From Paracoccaceae bacterium (GTDB lineage: Bacteria > Pseudomonadota > Alphaproteobacteria > Rhodobacterales > Rhodobacteraceae): a DNA stretch of 44,120 nucleotides. How positions within the stretch are numbered: position 1 is the first letter of the stretch; each line of letters starts with the position of its first letter. The stretch lies in NCBI GenBank assembly GCA_015487335.1, contig WFPZ01000017.1, positions 1-44,120 of the forward strand, given 5' to 3'. The translations under genes were made by a program, and so were the position numbers. A model generated the notes under the pieces. The model searched no databases, was not told the DNA's origin, and was given only the letters and a program-made list of their open reading frames with translations. Below are positions 6,136 to 15,565 of this stretch, piece after piece.

Positions 6136-7218
6136 CTATCCGGCCTGTTCCCCGACCTGCGCACCCCACCTTTCCAGCACGTCCTCCGGCGTCAGCGCGC
6201 CCTCTTCGCCGCGCGCCCGGGGCGGCGTGCGCGACAGGCGCGGGGCGGGGTTCGGGCCGTGCGGGCCGAACACGTCTCGCGCCCGCATGTGCGGGGCGCG
6301 CCGGGCCTCGTCGATGGAGAGCACCGGGGTGACGCAGGCGTCGGTTCCCTCGAAGAGCGCGGCCCACTCGTCGCGGGTGCGGGTGGCGAAAACCTCGGCC
6401 AGACGGGCGCGCATGGCAGGCCAGTCGGCCACCGACATCTGCGCCGGCATGTCCACGATCCCCAGCCCCTCCAGCAGCGCGGCCCAGAACTTGCCCTCGA
6501 TCGCCCCCACCGCCACATGCCCGCCGCAGGCGCAGCGGTAGGTGGTGTAGAAGGGCGCCGCCCCGTCGAGCAGGTTGGCGCGGCGCCGGTCCGCCCACAG
6601 GCCCGCCGCGCGCAGCGAGTGGATCATCGCCGAAAGATGCGCCACGCCATCGACGATTGCCGCATCCACCACCTGCCCCCGCCCCGAGCGCGCCGCTTCC
6701 AGCAGCGCGCAAACCATCCCGAAGGCCAGGTAGATGCCACCGCCGCCGAAATCGCCCAGCAGGTTGAGCGGCACCGCCGGCTCTTCGCCGCCGATCGCGT
6801 GCAGCATGCCGGTCAGGGAAATGTAGTTGATGTCGTGCCCGGCCGTGTGCGCCAGCGGCCCCTGCTGGCCCCAGCCCGTCATGCGCCCGTAGACCAGCCG
6901 CGGATTGGCCTCCAGCATCTCGTCGGGGCCCAGGCCGAGGCGCTCCATCACCCCCGGGCGCATGCCCTCGATCAGCCCGTCGGCCCGGGAAATCAGGGCG
7001 CGCGCCGCCTCGCGGCCTGCGGGCGATTTCAGGTCCAGCTCCACGAAGCCCCGGCCCCGGTTGAGGATGTCCACCTCCTGAGGGATCAGCGGCCGCGCGC
7101 CGGGGCGCTCGATGCGCACCACCTCGGCGCCGAAATCGGCCAGGGTCATGGCGGCAAAGGGCGTGGGGCCGAGCCCGGCGATCTCGACGATCCTCACCCC
7201 CGTCAGCGGCCCGCTCAT
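6136..7218 (-). CDS. Alpha-methylacyl-CoA racemase (CaiB/BaiF CoA-transferase family III)
   Basis: This 360-residue protein is predicted to epimerise the alpha-methyl carbon of 2-methylacyl-CoA thioesters in branched-chain fatty acid or isoprenoid breakdown. It begins GVRIVEIAGLGPTPFAAMTLADFGAEVVRIERP, typical of class III CoA transferases. Racemase-type catalytic residues are visible: His128 in GHDINY, Asp156 in NLLGDFGGGG and Glu241 in GAIEGKF. The segment LLDGAAPFYTTYR is also characteristic. These correspond to His126, Asp156 and Glu241 of the mycobacterial racemase MCR, so I prefer racemase to CoA transferase. It lies 57 bp after lolD on the same strand and is the first chromosomal gene beyond the CRISPR locus. 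Confidence 0.85.
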   Translation of the reverse strand: MSGPLTGVRIVEIAGLGPTPFAAMTLADFGAEVVRIERPGARPLIPQEVDILNRGRGFVELDLKSPAGREAARALISRADGLIEGMRPGVMERLGLGPDEMLEANPRLVYGRMTGWGQQGPLAHTAGHDINYISLTGMLHAIGGEEPAVPLNLLGDFGGGGIYLAFGMVCALLEAARSGRGQVVDAAIVDGVAHLSAMIHSLRAAGLWADRRRANLLDGAAPFYTTYRCACGGHVAVGAIEGKFWAALLEGLGIVDMPAQMSVADWPAMRARLAEVFATRTRDEWAALFEGTDACVTPVLSIDEARRAPHMRARDVFGPHGPNPAPRLSRTPPRARGEEGALTPEDVLERWGAQVGEQAG

Positions 7219-7275
7219 CGCCTCGCCCCTTCATCTTGCCGGAAATACTCATGCCCCGGCCCCGCCACGCGCGCC

Positions 7276-7959
7276 TCACCCATCGCTGATCACCCCGTGG
7301 TCAAGCCGCAGCACCCGGTCCATCCGCGCCGCCAGCTCGAGGTTGTGGGTGGCGATCAGGGCGGACAGGCCGGTTTCGCGCACCAGATCCAGCAGCGTGG
7401 CGAAGACCCGCTCGGCGGTGTCCGGGTCGAGGTTGCCGGTGGGCTCGTCGGCCAGCAGCAGGCGCGGGGCGTTGGCCAGCGCCCGGCAGAAGGCCACCCG
7501 CTGCTGCTCGCCGCCCGAAAGTGCCGCCGGGCGGTGATCGGCGCGCGCCTCCACCCCCACGCGCCCCAGAAGATCGAGCGCCCGCGCCCGCGCCCTGCCC
7601 GGCGCCACCCCGTTGGCCAGCTGCGGCAGGACGATGTTTTCCAGCGCCGTGAATTCGGGCAGAAGGTGATGGAACTGATAGACGAAGCCGATGTCCTCGC
7701 GCCGGGCGCGGGTGCGCTGGCGGTCCGACAGGCCGGTCATCTCGCGCCCGCCCAGCACCACCCGCCCGGCATCCGCCGTGTCCAGCAGCCCGGCGATGTG
7801 CAAGAGCGTCGACTTGCCCGCCCCCGAGGGCGCCACCAGCGCCACCACCTCGCCGCGCGCCAGCGCAAGCGAGGCGCCGCGCAGCACCACCACCTCGCCC
7901 GGCGTGCCGCGCAGATAGGCCTTCTCGATACCCTCCAGGGCCAGCACCGGCTCACTCAT
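7276..7959 (-). CDS. lolD: Lipoprotein-releasing ABC transporter ATPase LolD
   Basis: This 227-residue ATPase powers release of lipoproteins from the inner membrane to LolA. Walker A is APSGAGKST (43-51), with Ala where Gly is usual. The Q-loop Gln95 lies in FVYQFHHLLPEF, a stretch typical of LolD. The signature is LSGGEQQR (147-154), Walker B is LLLADEP (167-173) with Glu172, and the switch His205 is in IATHN. Its start overlaps the last codons of the permease gene by 8 bp (ATGAGTGA), so the two are translationally coupled. Confidence 0.92.
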   Translation of the reverse strand: MSEPVLALEGIEKAYLRGTPGEVVVLRGASLALARGEVVALVAPSGAGKSTLLHIAGLLDTADAGRVVLGGREMTGLSDRQRTRARREDIGFVYQFHHLLPEFTALENIVLPQLANGVAPGRARARALDLLGRVGVEARADHRPAALSGGEQQRVAFCRALANAPRLLLADEPTGNLDPDTAERVFATLLDLVRETGLSALIATHNLELAARMDRVLRLDHGVISDG

Positions 7960-9238
7960 AGCGCAGCGCCTCCACCGGGTTCATCCGCGCCGCGCGGCGG
8001 GCCGGAAACAGCGTGACCCCGAACGACAGCCCCAGCGACAGCACCACCGCCGAGATCACGTCGCCCGCCTGCAGCTTCGCCGGCAGGTTGTAGATGCCGC
8101 GGATCGACGGATCCCACACCCCGCCGCCGGCCACGTAGTTCACGAAGGAAAAGATCGGATCGATGTACAGGGCGAAAAGCGCGCCCAGCACCACGCCGAA
8201 GGCGGTGCCCAGCACCCCCACCAGCGCCCCGCAGATGAAGAACACGCGCAGCACCGAGCCCTCCGTCAGCCCCATGGTGCGCAAAATGCCGATGTCGCGC
8301 CCCTTGTTCTTCACCAGCATGATCAGCCCCGAGACGATGTTCATCGACGCGATCAGCACCAGGATCGACATGATGATGAACATCACGTTGTCCTCGATAT
8401 CCAGCGCCCGCAGGAAGGCGCCCGAACGGTCGCGCCATGTCCACAGCAGGGCCCGCTCTCCGGCGGCCTGCAGCAGCGCCGGGGCGTAAGCCTCGACGTT
8501 CTCGGGGTCTTCCACCATCACCTCGATCTCGTCGGCCACCCCGTCGCGATTGAAGAACCGCTGCGCCTCCTCGAAGGGCAGGTAGGCGCGGGTGTTGTCG
8601 ATGTCGTAGCGGCCGGCGCTGAAGATGTAGACCACCTCGTAGGCATTGACGCGGGGGCTGGTGCCGAAGGCGGTGCGCACGCCATTGGGCGAGATCAGGC
8701 GGATGCGGTCGCCCACCCGCACCCCTAGCTGGCGCGCCACGCCCGAGCCGATGGCGATGCCCTCGTCGAAACGCTCCAGAGAGCCCCGGGCCCCCTCGCC
8801 CGCGGCGATCCGCGGCAGGCTGCGCAGATCTTCCAGGGAAATGCCGTAGACGTCCAGCCCCACGTTGTTGTCGCGCATGTTGGCCATCACCTGCCCGCGC
8901 ACCAGCGGCGCGGCGCGGGTGACGCCGGGGATGGCGCGGATGCGCGCGGCGATCTCGCGGTAGCCCGAGATCGTGGTGGTCACCTGCCCGGCCTCGTTTT
9001 CATGCACCGGATAATAGACGGTGACATGGGCATTGGCCCCCAGGATGGTGTCCACGAACTCGGCCCTGAATCCCGCCCGCACCGCCAGCGTGGCGATCAG
9101 GGCAAAGACCGCCAGCGTGATGCCGAGAAGGCTGATCCATGTCATCACGCTGACCCCGCCCTCGGCGCGGCGCGCGCGCAGATAACGCCAGGCGATCATC
9201 CATTCGAAACGGGAAAACGGGGCGGTGCGGGTGGCCAA
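7952..9238 (-). CDS. Lipoprotein-releasing ABC transporter permease, LolC/LolE family
   Basis: This 428-residue inner-membrane permease is the partner of LolD. It has one N-terminal membrane helix (about 30-52, TWISLLGITLAVFALIATLA), a large periplasmic domain and three C-terminal helices. The last blocks, LIMLVKNKGRDIGILRTMG and ARRAARMNPVEALRYE, are hallmarks of the family. The start is TTG at 9238, preceded by AGGAG six bases upstream; the longer open frame lacks such a site. Only one permease gene is present beside lolD, so the transporter may be a homodimer of this subunit (LolF-like) unless a second gene lies elsewhere. It is 222 bp downstream of the redoxin gene. Confidence 0.9.
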   Translation of the reverse strand: MATRTAPFSRFEWMIAWRYLRARRAEGGVSVMTWISLLGITLAVFALIATLAVRAGFRAEFVDTILGANAHVTVYYPVHENEAGQVTTTISGYREIAARIRAIPGVTRAAPLVRGQVMANMRDNNVGLDVYGISLEDLRSLPRIAAGEGARGSLERFDEGIAIGSGVARQLGVRVGDRIRLISPNGVRTAFGTSPRVNAYEVVYIFSAGRYDIDNTRAYLPFEEAQRFFNRDGVADEIEVMVEDPENVEAYAPALLQAAGERALLWTWRDRSGAFLRALDIEDNVMFIIMSILVLIASMNIVSGLIMLVKNKGRDIGILRTMGLTEGSVLRVFFICGALVGVLGTAFGVVLGALFALYIDPIFSFVNYVAGGGVWDPSIRGIYNLPAKLQAGDVISAVVLSLGLSFGVTLFPARRAARMNPVEALRYE

Positions 9239-9460
9239 GGGCTGCTCCTGCGGTTTTGGCGGAAGGTGCGACGGATGGGCAGGCGGGTCAAGGGCCGTGC
9301 AGGCCCGCAAGCCTCGCCTTTTGCCAAATCCGGCCTTCCCGGCACAAGGGCCGGCACCGGAGTATTTGGGCAAGATGAAGGGGCGCCCGTGTTCTTCTTC
9401 CGCCCTGAAATGCGCGCGCCGCAGCCGAAAGGCCGCCCCCTGCAGGCGGGCATTCTGCCC

Positions 9461-10015
9461 TCAGCCGTTCTCGCGCAGCCAGCCGATCACCTCATCCACA
9501 TGGGCGTCGGGCGGGAAGACCGGGTAGAAGACCCTGGCGATCTCGCCCTCGTCGAGGATCAGTGTGAGGCGTTTGAGAAGCGTCGTGTCGTGCACCTGCA
9601 TGGTGGGCAGGCGCAACGCCTGCGTCAGTTTCATCTCCGCATCCGACAGCAGCGCGAACGGCAGGCGCAGCCTTTGAGCGGCCTCCTGCTGCCAGGCGGT
9701 ATCCTGCACCGAAAGCCCGAACAATGCATCGATCCCGAGCGCGCGCAGCTCTTCGAAATGATCGCGGAAGGCGCAGGATTGCGGGGTGCAGCCGCGCGCA
9801 CCGGGGATCATGTCCCACCCTTCGGGCAGCGGTGTGTCGGGGCGGCCGGTCATCGGATAGATGTAGACCACCGTGCGCCCGGGAAGGCGCGAGAGAGTCA
9901 CCATCCGGCCGTCGGTCGCGGGCAGCGCCACGTCAGGCAGTCTTCTTCCCGGCAGGTGGTCCGCCCCGCCATCGTCCCCGGGCGGCGGGATGCGCGACCA
10001 GTCGACTTGCGACAT
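9461..10015 (-). CDS. Peroxiredoxin-like redoxin (AhpC/TSA, PrxQ type)
   Basis: This 184-residue thioredoxin-fold protein is predicted to reduce peroxides using thiols. The region YIYPMTGRPDTPLPEGW leads to GARGCTPQSCAFRDHFEEL, with Cys76 and Cys81 separated by four residues as in PrxQ/BCP enzymes (CT..xC). The inserted loop before the first cysteine is longer than the usual DDTPGCT, so it belongs to a divergent subgroup and activity is not assured. No signal peptide is seen, so it is cytoplasmic. The gene begins 3 bp after the proS stop and is probably co-transcribed with it. Confidence 0.75.
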   Translation of the reverse strand: MSQVDWSRIPPPGDDGGADHLPGRRLPDVALPATDGRMVTLSRLPGRTVVYIYPMTGRPDTPLPEGWDMIPGARGCTPQSCAFRDHFEELRALGIDALFGLSVQDTAWQQEAAQRLRLPFALLSDAEMKLTQALRLPTMQVHDTTLLKRLTLILDEGEIARVFYPVFPPDAHVDEVIGWLRENG

Positions 10016-10018
10016 CGC

Positions 10019-11416
10019 TCAGAGCCAGGTGTGGAAGGCGCGCCCGGCCATGGGCACGGGCAGGCCCTCGTGGTGGGCGTGATGCGGGGCGTAGATCTCG
10101 GCCACGCGCTCGACGGCGGCCTCGGGGGCGAGTTCCTCGCTTTCTCCGGTGCGCCGGCAGGTCAGCTCCACCACCCCGTTCTTCAGCCCGCGCGGCCCGA
10201 CGGTGATCCTCCAGGGCAGGCCGATCAGGTCCATGGTGGCGAACTTGGCGCCGGCGCGCTCTTCGCGGTCGTCGTAGAGCGTCTCCAGCCCGTGGGCGGC
10301 GAGCGCCTTGTAGATGTCCTCGCAGGCGCTGTCGGCCCCGGGATCGCCCTGGCGCAGGTTGACCAGCCCCACATGGAAGGGGGTCACGCCCTCGGGCCAG
10401 ATGATGCCGCGCTCGTCGTGGCTGGCCTCGATGATCGCCCCGACAAGGCGGCTCACCCCGATGCCGTGGCTGCCCATGTGCACCGGCACGCGTTCTCCCT
10501 TGTCGTTGACGACCATGGCGCCCATCGGCTCGGAGTATTTGGTGCCGAAGTAGAAGATCTGCCCCACCTCGATGCCGCGCGAGCGGCGGCGGCGCTGCTG
10601 AGGGATCTGCGCGAACAGCGCCTCGTCATGGGTTTCGTCGGTGCGCGCGTAGGGGGTCGTCCATTCCTTCGCGATGGCGGCGCATTCCTCCGCATCGTCG
10701 TAATCGATGTGGCGGTCGCCGAGCCTCAGATCGGTCACCGCGCTGTCATAGAAGACTTCCGATTCGCCGGTCTCGGCCAGCACCAGGAATTCATGGGTGT
10801 CGTCGCCGCCGATGGGCCCGGAATCGGCGCGCATCGGTATCGCCTGCAGCCCCATGCGCTCGTAGGTGCGCAGATAGCTGACCATGTGGCGGTTGTAGGC
10901 ATGGATCGCGCTGTCGCGGTCGATGTCGAAGTTGTAGCCGTCCTTCATGTAGAACTCGCGCCCGCGCATCACCCCGAAGCGGGGGCGGATCTCGTCGCGG
11001 AACTTCCACTGGATGTGATAGAGCGTCAGCGGCAGGTCCTTGTAGCTGTTCACGTGGGCGCGGAAGATGTCGGTGATCAGCTCTTCGTTGGTGGGACCAT
11101 AGAGCATCTCGCGCCCGTGGCGGTCCTTGATGCGCAGCATCTCGGGGCCGTAGGCATCATAGCGGCCCGACTCGCGCCACAGGCCGGCCGGCTGCAGGGT
11201 GGGCATCAGCATCGGGATATGGCCGGCGCGCTGCTGTTCCTCATGCACGATGCGCTCGATCTTCTTCAGCACCCGAAAGCCCAGCGGCAGCCACGAGTAG
11301 ATGCCGGCGGCGGCCTGCTTGATCATGCCGGCGCGCAGCATCAGCCGGTGGCTGGCGATCTGCGCCTCGGCGGGCGTTTCCTTGAGCACGGGCAGGAAAT
11401 ATCGGGTAAGACGCAT
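10019..11416 (-). CDS. proS: Prolyl-tRNA synthetase
   Basis: This 465-residue class II synthetase attaches proline to tRNA-Pro. It begins MRLTRYFLPVLKETPAEAQ, the usual start; the open frame extends 37 codons further, but that part is not family-like. Motif 2 is FRDEIRPRFG (139-148) followed by RGREFYMKDGYNF, and motif 3 is GIGVSR (318-323). The anticodon-binding domain fills the last 110 residues. The large editing insertion of E. coli-type ProS is reduced to a short segment, as is usual in alphaproteobacteria. It is divergent from the PerM-type gene and heads the minus-strand run that continues with the redoxin and lol genes. Confidence 0.95.
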   Translation of the reverse strand: MRLTRYFLPVLKETPAEAQIASHRLMLRAGMIKQAAAGIYSWLPLGFRVLKKIERIVHEEQQRAGHIPMLMPTLQPAGLWRESGRYDAYGPEMLRIKDRHGREMLYGPTNEELITDIFRAHVNSYKDLPLTLYHIQWKFRDEIRPRFGVMRGREFYMKDGYNFDIDRDSAIHAYNRHMVSYLRTYERMGLQAIPMRADSGPIGGDDTHEFLVLAETGESEVFYDSAVTDLRLGDRHIDYDDAEECAAIAKEWTTPYARTDETHDEALFAQIPQQRRRRSRGIEVGQIFYFGTKYSEPMGAMVVNDKGERVPVHMGSHGIGVSRLVGAIIEASHDERGIIWPEGVTPFHVGLVNLRQGDPGADSACEDIYKALAAHGLETLYDDREERAGAKFATMDLIGLPWRITVGPRGLKNGVVELTCRRTGESEELAPEAAVERVAEIYAPHHAHHEGLPVPMAGRAFHTWL

Positions 11417-11541
11417 GTGTGGCGGCCCTTTCGCGTATCGGGATCTGCCGTTTCGTCTATGCCATCGGCCGGAGGCAGGCAAGCGGGGCCTTGATAAGGG
11501 CGGCCATAGCGGCAATACCGGTCGCAAGCGAGAGGAGCAGC

Positions 11542-12609
11542 ATGGGCCTGCCGGTCAGGGAACAGGTGAAATACTGGAGCATCGCCGCGGCGGTGTTCTT
11601 CGCGATTCTGTGGGTGCTGGGAGATGTCATCCTGCCCTTCGTGCTGGGCGGCGCGGTGGCCTATTGCCTCGACCCGATCGCCGACCGGCTGGAGCGGCTG
11701 GGCCTGCCGCGGGTGCTGGCCACGGTGGCGATCACGGCCGCGGCGGCACTGGCGTTCGTCCTCGCGGCGCTTCTGGTGATCCCGGCGCTGGTGAGCCAGG
11801 CCTCCGGGCTGATCGAGACCGCGCCCGCGCTGGTGGAAAATCTCCGCAACTTCCTGATCGAGCGCTTTCCCGCCCTGCTCGACAGCGAAAGCCAGCTTTA
11901 CCAGTCGCTGGCCGTCATCGGCGAGACGCTGCGCGCCAGGGGCGGCGCGTTGCTGACCGGGCTGCTCAACTCGGCCGCCGGGCTGGTCAACGTGGTGGTG
12001 CTTGTGGTGCTGGTGCCGGTCATCACCTTCTATCTGCTGATGGACTGGGACAGGATGGTCGCCGAGGTGGACAGCCTCCTGCCGCGCGATCACGCCCCCA
12101 CCATCCGCCAGCTGGCCCGCGAAATCGACGAAACCCTGGCCTCCTTCATCCGCGGCCAGGGCATGGTGATGGTGACCCTCGGCGCCTTCTACGCCATATC
12201 CCTGATGCTGGTGGGGCTGCAGTTCGGGCTGGTGGTGGGGTTCACCGCCGGGCTGATCTCGTTCATTCCCTACGTTGGGGCGATCGTCGGCGGGGCGCTG
12301 GCCTTCGGTCTGGCGCTGTTCCAGTTCTGGGGAGAGTGGGGCTGGATCGCGGCGGTGGTGGCGATCTTCTTCGCCGGCCAGTTCCTCGAGGGCAACATCC
12401 TGACGCCGAAGCTGGTGGGCAGCAGCGTCGGGCTGCACCCGGTGTGGCTGATCTTCGCGCTGGCCGCCTTCGGCACGCTGTTCGGCTTCGTCGGCATGCT
12501 GGTGGCGGTGCCCGTGGCCGCCGCGGTCGGAGTGCTGGCCCGGTTTGCGGTGGCCCGCTACCGCGAGAGCCTGCTCTACAGGGGCACCTCGGGACGTTCC
12601 GGCAACTGA
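11542..12609 (+). CDS. AI-2E family transporter (PerM/UPF0118 membrane protein)
   Basis: This 355-residue polytopic inner-membrane protein has about eight hydrophobic segments and the family layout. Two N-terminal helices (FAILWVLGDVILPFVLGGAVAYCLDP) come first, a soluble helical segment follows, and a C-terminal block contains SFIPYVGAIVGG and FLEGNILTPKLVGSSVGLHP. Those last motifs are strongly conserved. Members have been linked to autoinducer-2 export or Na+/H+ exchange; the substrate here is unknown. ATG 11542 has GAGGAG six bases upstream. The stop is followed after one base by the hdaA start, so the genes are coupled. Confidence 0.85.
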   Translation: MGLPVREQVKYWSIAAAVFFAILWVLGDVILPFVLGGAVAYCLDPIADRLERLGLPRVLATVAITAAAALAFVLAALLVIPALVSQASGLIETAPALVENLRNFLIERFPALLDSESQLYQSLAVIGETLRARGGALLTGLLNSAAGLVNVVVLVVLVPVITFYLLMDWDRMVAEVDSLLPRDHAPTIRQLAREIDETLASFIRGQGMVMVTLGAFYAISLMLVGLQFGLVVGFTAGLISFIPYVGAIVGGALAFGLALFQFWGEWGWIAAVVAIFFAGQFLEGNILTPKLVGSSVGLHPVWLIFALAAFGTLFGFVGMLVAVPVAAAVGVLARFAVARYRESLLYRGTSGRSGN

Positions 12610-12610
12610 C

Positions 12611-13300
12611 ATGCCCCAGCAGCTTGCCTTCGACCTGCCGACGAAACCGGCGCTCGGCCGCGAGGATTTCTTCGTGGCGCCGGCCAATGCCATGGCGGTG
12701 GCGGCTGTGGAGGGATGGCGCGACTGGCCCCAGCGCAAGCTGCTGCTGGTGGGCCCTCCGGGGGCGGGCAAGACGCATCTCGCCCATGTCTGGGCGGCCG
12801 GAGCCGAGGCGCGGGTGATGTCCGCATCCCGGCTGCGCCGCGCCGAGGTGGCCGCGCTGGTGAAGGACAGCCCGCGCCTGGCGCTGGAAGATGCCGAAGC
12901 CGTGGCCGGCGACGAGGAGGCGGAAGCGGCGCTGTTTCACCTGCACAACCTGATCCTGGCCGAGGGCGGGCATCTGCTGCTCACCGCCGCCGCCCCGCCC
13001 GCCGAGTGGGGCCTCGCCCTTCCCGATCTGGCCAGCCGGCTGCAGGGCACGCCGCTGGCCCGGCTGGAGCCCCCGGACGATGCGCTGCTCTCGGCGGTTC
13101 TACTGAAGCTTTTCGCCGACCGGCAGCTGGCGGTGGATCCGGGGCTGATCGGCTATCTCGTGCCGCGGATGGAGCGCAGCTTCGAGGCGGCGCGCCGCCT
13201 GGTCGAGGCGCTGGACCGCGAGGCGCTGGCCCGCCGGCGGCGGATCACCCGCAATCTGGCATCGGCCCTGCTGGACAACCCGGGCCGGGGGCATACATGA
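12611..13300 (+). CDS. hdaA: DnaA-related replication regulator HdaA
   Basis: This 229-residue AAA+ protein resembles DnaA domain III without the DNA-binding domain. It is predicted to stimulate hydrolysis of DnaA-ATP together with the DNA polymerase sliding clamp (RIDA), limiting re-initiation. The N-terminus PQQLAFDLP is a clamp-binding motif, the Walker A is GPPGAGKT (48-55), and LALEDAE holds the Walker B acidic pair. The position between a PerM-type gene and ppk agrees with the known hdaA neighbourhood in this order. It overlaps the longest ppk frame by ATGA. Confidence 0.85.
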   Translation: MPQQLAFDLPTKPALGREDFFVAPANAMAVAAVEGWRDWPQRKLLLVGPPGAGKTHLAHVWAAGAEARVMSASRLRRAEVAALVKDSPRLALEDAEAVAGDEEAEAALFHLHNLILAEGGHLLLTAAAPPAEWGLALPDLASRLQGTPLARLEPPDDALLSAVLLKLFADRQLAVDPGLIGYLVPRMERSFEAARRLVEALDREALARRRRITRNLASALLDNPGRGHT

Positions 13301-13332
13301 TGCCCCGAACACCTGTCAGGAGCCCCAGCCGC

Positions 13333-15513
13333 ATGCCCGAAATTGCCGGAGACTTTCTCAAGGCCCCCTTCCCCGAGCCGGTTGCCCTCGACAAGGCCGA
13401 GTACGCAGGCCCCAAACGCTTCTTCAACCGCGAGCTCAGCTGGCTGGCCTTCAACCGCCGGGTTCTGGAAGAGGCCGACAACCCCCGCGTACCGCTGCTG
13501 GAGCGGGTGCGCTTCCTGTCGATCTCGGCCACCAACCTCGACGAGTTCTACACCGTGCGCGTGGCCGGCCTGCGCGAGCTGGCCAATGCCGGCAACACCA
13601 CCCCCGCGGCCGACGGGCTGACCCCGGCCGAGCAGCTGGTGCTGATCAACCGCGACGCCCGCGCCCTGATGCAGGCCCAGCAGGAAATCTGGGACCGCCT
13701 CAAGCAGGAGATGGAGGGCGAGGGCATCACCATCTGCACCCGCGCCCGCCTCACCGAAGAGGACCGCCGCCACCTGGAGGACGTCTTCCTCAACCAGGTG
13801 TTCCCGGTGCTCTCGCCGCTGGCCATCGATCCGGCCCACCCCTTTCCCTTCATCCCCAACACCGGGCTGGCCCTGGCGCTGCAGCTGGAGCGCAAGTCCG
13901 ACAGGCGGCCGCTGCAGGCGCTGCTGCCGATCCCGCAGCAGATCGACCGTTTCGTCAGCCTGCCCAGCGCCCCCGGCAAGCGGCGCTTCCTGCCCATGGA
14001 GGAGGTGCTGCTGATCCACCTCGACAGCCTCTTTCCCGGCTACAGGGCCACCGGCAGCTGCGCCTTCCGGGTTCTGCGCGATTCCGACCTCGAGGTAGAG
14101 GACGAGGCCGAGGATCTGGTGCGCGAATTCGAGGTGGCGCTGAAACGGCGCCGCCGCGGCGAGGTGGTGCGGCTGAAGGTTTCGGCCGGCGCCCCGCGGC
14201 CGCTGCGCCGGCTGATCATGGACGAGCTTCACGTCCAGGAGGACGAGGTGGTGGAGGTGCACGGGCTGCTGGGCATGTCGGACCTCTCCGAGCTGGTGCT
14301 CGACGAGCGCCCCGACCTGCTGTGGCCCTCCTTCACCCCGCGCGTGCCCGAGCGCGTTCAGGACCACGACGGCGACATGTTTGCCGCCATCCGCCAGAAG
14401 GACATGCTGCTGCACCACCCCTACGAGACCTTCGACATGGTGGTGCGCTTCCTGCAGCAGGCGGCGCGCGACCCCGACGTGCTGGCCATCAAGCAGACCT
14501 TCTACCGCACCTCGCGCGACAGCCCGATCGTGGCCGCCCTCGCCGAGGCCGCCGAGGCGGGCAAGTCCGTCACCGCGCTGGTGGAACTCAAGGCGCGTTT
14601 CGACGAGGCCGCCAACATCCGCCTGTCGCGGCGGCTGGAGCGCGCCGGGGCGCATGTGGTCTACGGTTTCATCAACTACAAGACCCACGCCAAGATTTCC
14701 GTGGTGGTGCGCCGCGAGGGCGACAGGCTGGTGACCTACACCCATTACGGCACCGGCAACTATCATCCGATCACCGCCCGCATCTACACCGACCTGAGCT
14801 TCTTCACCTGCGACCCGGCGCTGGGGCGCGACGCCACCAAGGTGTTCAACTACCTTTCGGGCTATGCCCAGCCGGTGGGGCTGGAAAACCTGGCGATCTC
14901 GCCGATCAACCTCAAGTCCACCCTGCTGGAGCTCATCGAGCGCGAGGCCGGGTTCGCCCGTGCCGGCAAGCCGGCGGCGATCTGGGCCAAGATGAACGCG
15001 CTGATCGAGCCCGACGTGATCGATGCGCTTTACGCCGCCTCCCGGGCAGGGGTGAAGATCAGCCTGGTGGTGCGCGGCATCTGCGGGCTGCGCCCCGGCA
15101 TCAGGGGGCTGAGCGAGAACATCCGGGTGAAATCCATCGTCGGGCGTTTTCTGGAACATTCGCGCATCGTCTGCTTCGGCAACGGCCACGGGCTGCCCTC
15201 CAGGAAGGCGCGGGTCTACATCTCTTCGGCCGACTGGATGGACCGCAACCTCTCGCGCCGGGTGGAGACGCTGGTGCAGATCAGGAATCCCACCGTGAAG
15301 GCGCAGATCGTCAGCCAGATCATGGCCGCCAACCTCGCCGACGAGGCCCAGACATGGGTGCTGCGCCCCGATGGCAGCTATCTGCGCGCCACGCCCGCCG
15401 ACCCCGAGCACCCCTTCAACTGCCACCGCTTCTTCATGGAATACCCCTCGCTGTCGGGGCGCGGCTCGGCGGGGGCGGCGGACGTGCCCGAGCTGACCCA
15501 TTCCGACGATTGA
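13333..15513 (+). CDS. ppk: Polyphosphate kinase 1
   Basis: This 726-residue enzyme makes long-chain polyphosphate from the gamma-phosphate of ATP. The N-terminal block FFNRELSWLAFNRRVLEEA and SATNLDEFYTVRVAGL are typical. Two phospholipase-D-like catalytic domains follow; His452 in THAKISVVVRR is the autophosphorylated residue and His609 in FLEHSRIVCFGNG is the second active-site histidine. YTHYGTGNYHP is also conserved. ATG 13333 has CAGGAG ten bases upstream. In-frame ATGs at 13297 and 13300 overlap the hdaA stop and would add 12 or 11 residues, so the start is uncertain. It is followed by ppx, giving a synthesis and degradation pair. Confidence 0.95.
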   Translation: MPEIAGDFLKAPFPEPVALDKAEYAGPKRFFNRELSWLAFNRRVLEEADNPRVPLLERVRFLSISATNLDEFYTVRVAGLRELANAGNTTPAADGLTPAEQLVLINRDARALMQAQQEIWDRLKQEMEGEGITICTRARLTEEDRRHLEDVFLNQVFPVLSPLAIDPAHPFPFIPNTGLALALQLERKSDRRPLQALLPIPQQIDRFVSLPSAPGKRRFLPMEEVLLIHLDSLFPGYRATGSCAFRVLRDSDLEVEDEAEDLVREFEVALKRRRRGEVVRLKVSAGAPRPLRRLIMDELHVQEDEVVEVHGLLGMSDLSELVLDERPDLLWPSFTPRVPERVQDHDGDMFAAIRQKDMLLHHPYETFDMVVRFLQQAARDPDVLAIKQTFYRTSRDSPIVAALAEAAEAGKSVTALVELKARFDEAANIRLSRRLERAGAHVVYGFINYKTHAKISVVVRREGDRLVTYTHYGTGNYHPITARIYTDLSFFTCDPALGRDATKVFNYLSGYAQPVGLENLAISPINLKSTLLELIEREAGFARAGKPAAIWAKMNALIEPDVIDALYAASRAGVKISLVVRGICGLRPGIRGLSENIRVKSIVGRFLEHSRIVCFGNGHGLPSRKARVYISSADWMDRNLSRRVETLVQIRNPTVKAQIVSQIMAANLADEAQTWVLRPDGSYLRATPADPEHPFNCHRFFMEYPSLSGRGSAGAADVPELTHSDD

Positions 15514-15565
15514 CGGGGGCGCGCGCCCTTGGCAGGGTGGCGCCAGCGACAGGGGGACGGTGCGC

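Noticed and set aside
6259..8016. Plus-strand open frame opposite the racemase and lolD
   Set aside because: It is a shadow frame rich in Arg, His and Gln with no domain, opposite two well-supported genes.
9002..11494. Plus-strand open frame of 830 codons over the redoxin and proS genes
   Set aside because: It is an antisense shadow of proS and its neighbours with no protein-like motifs.
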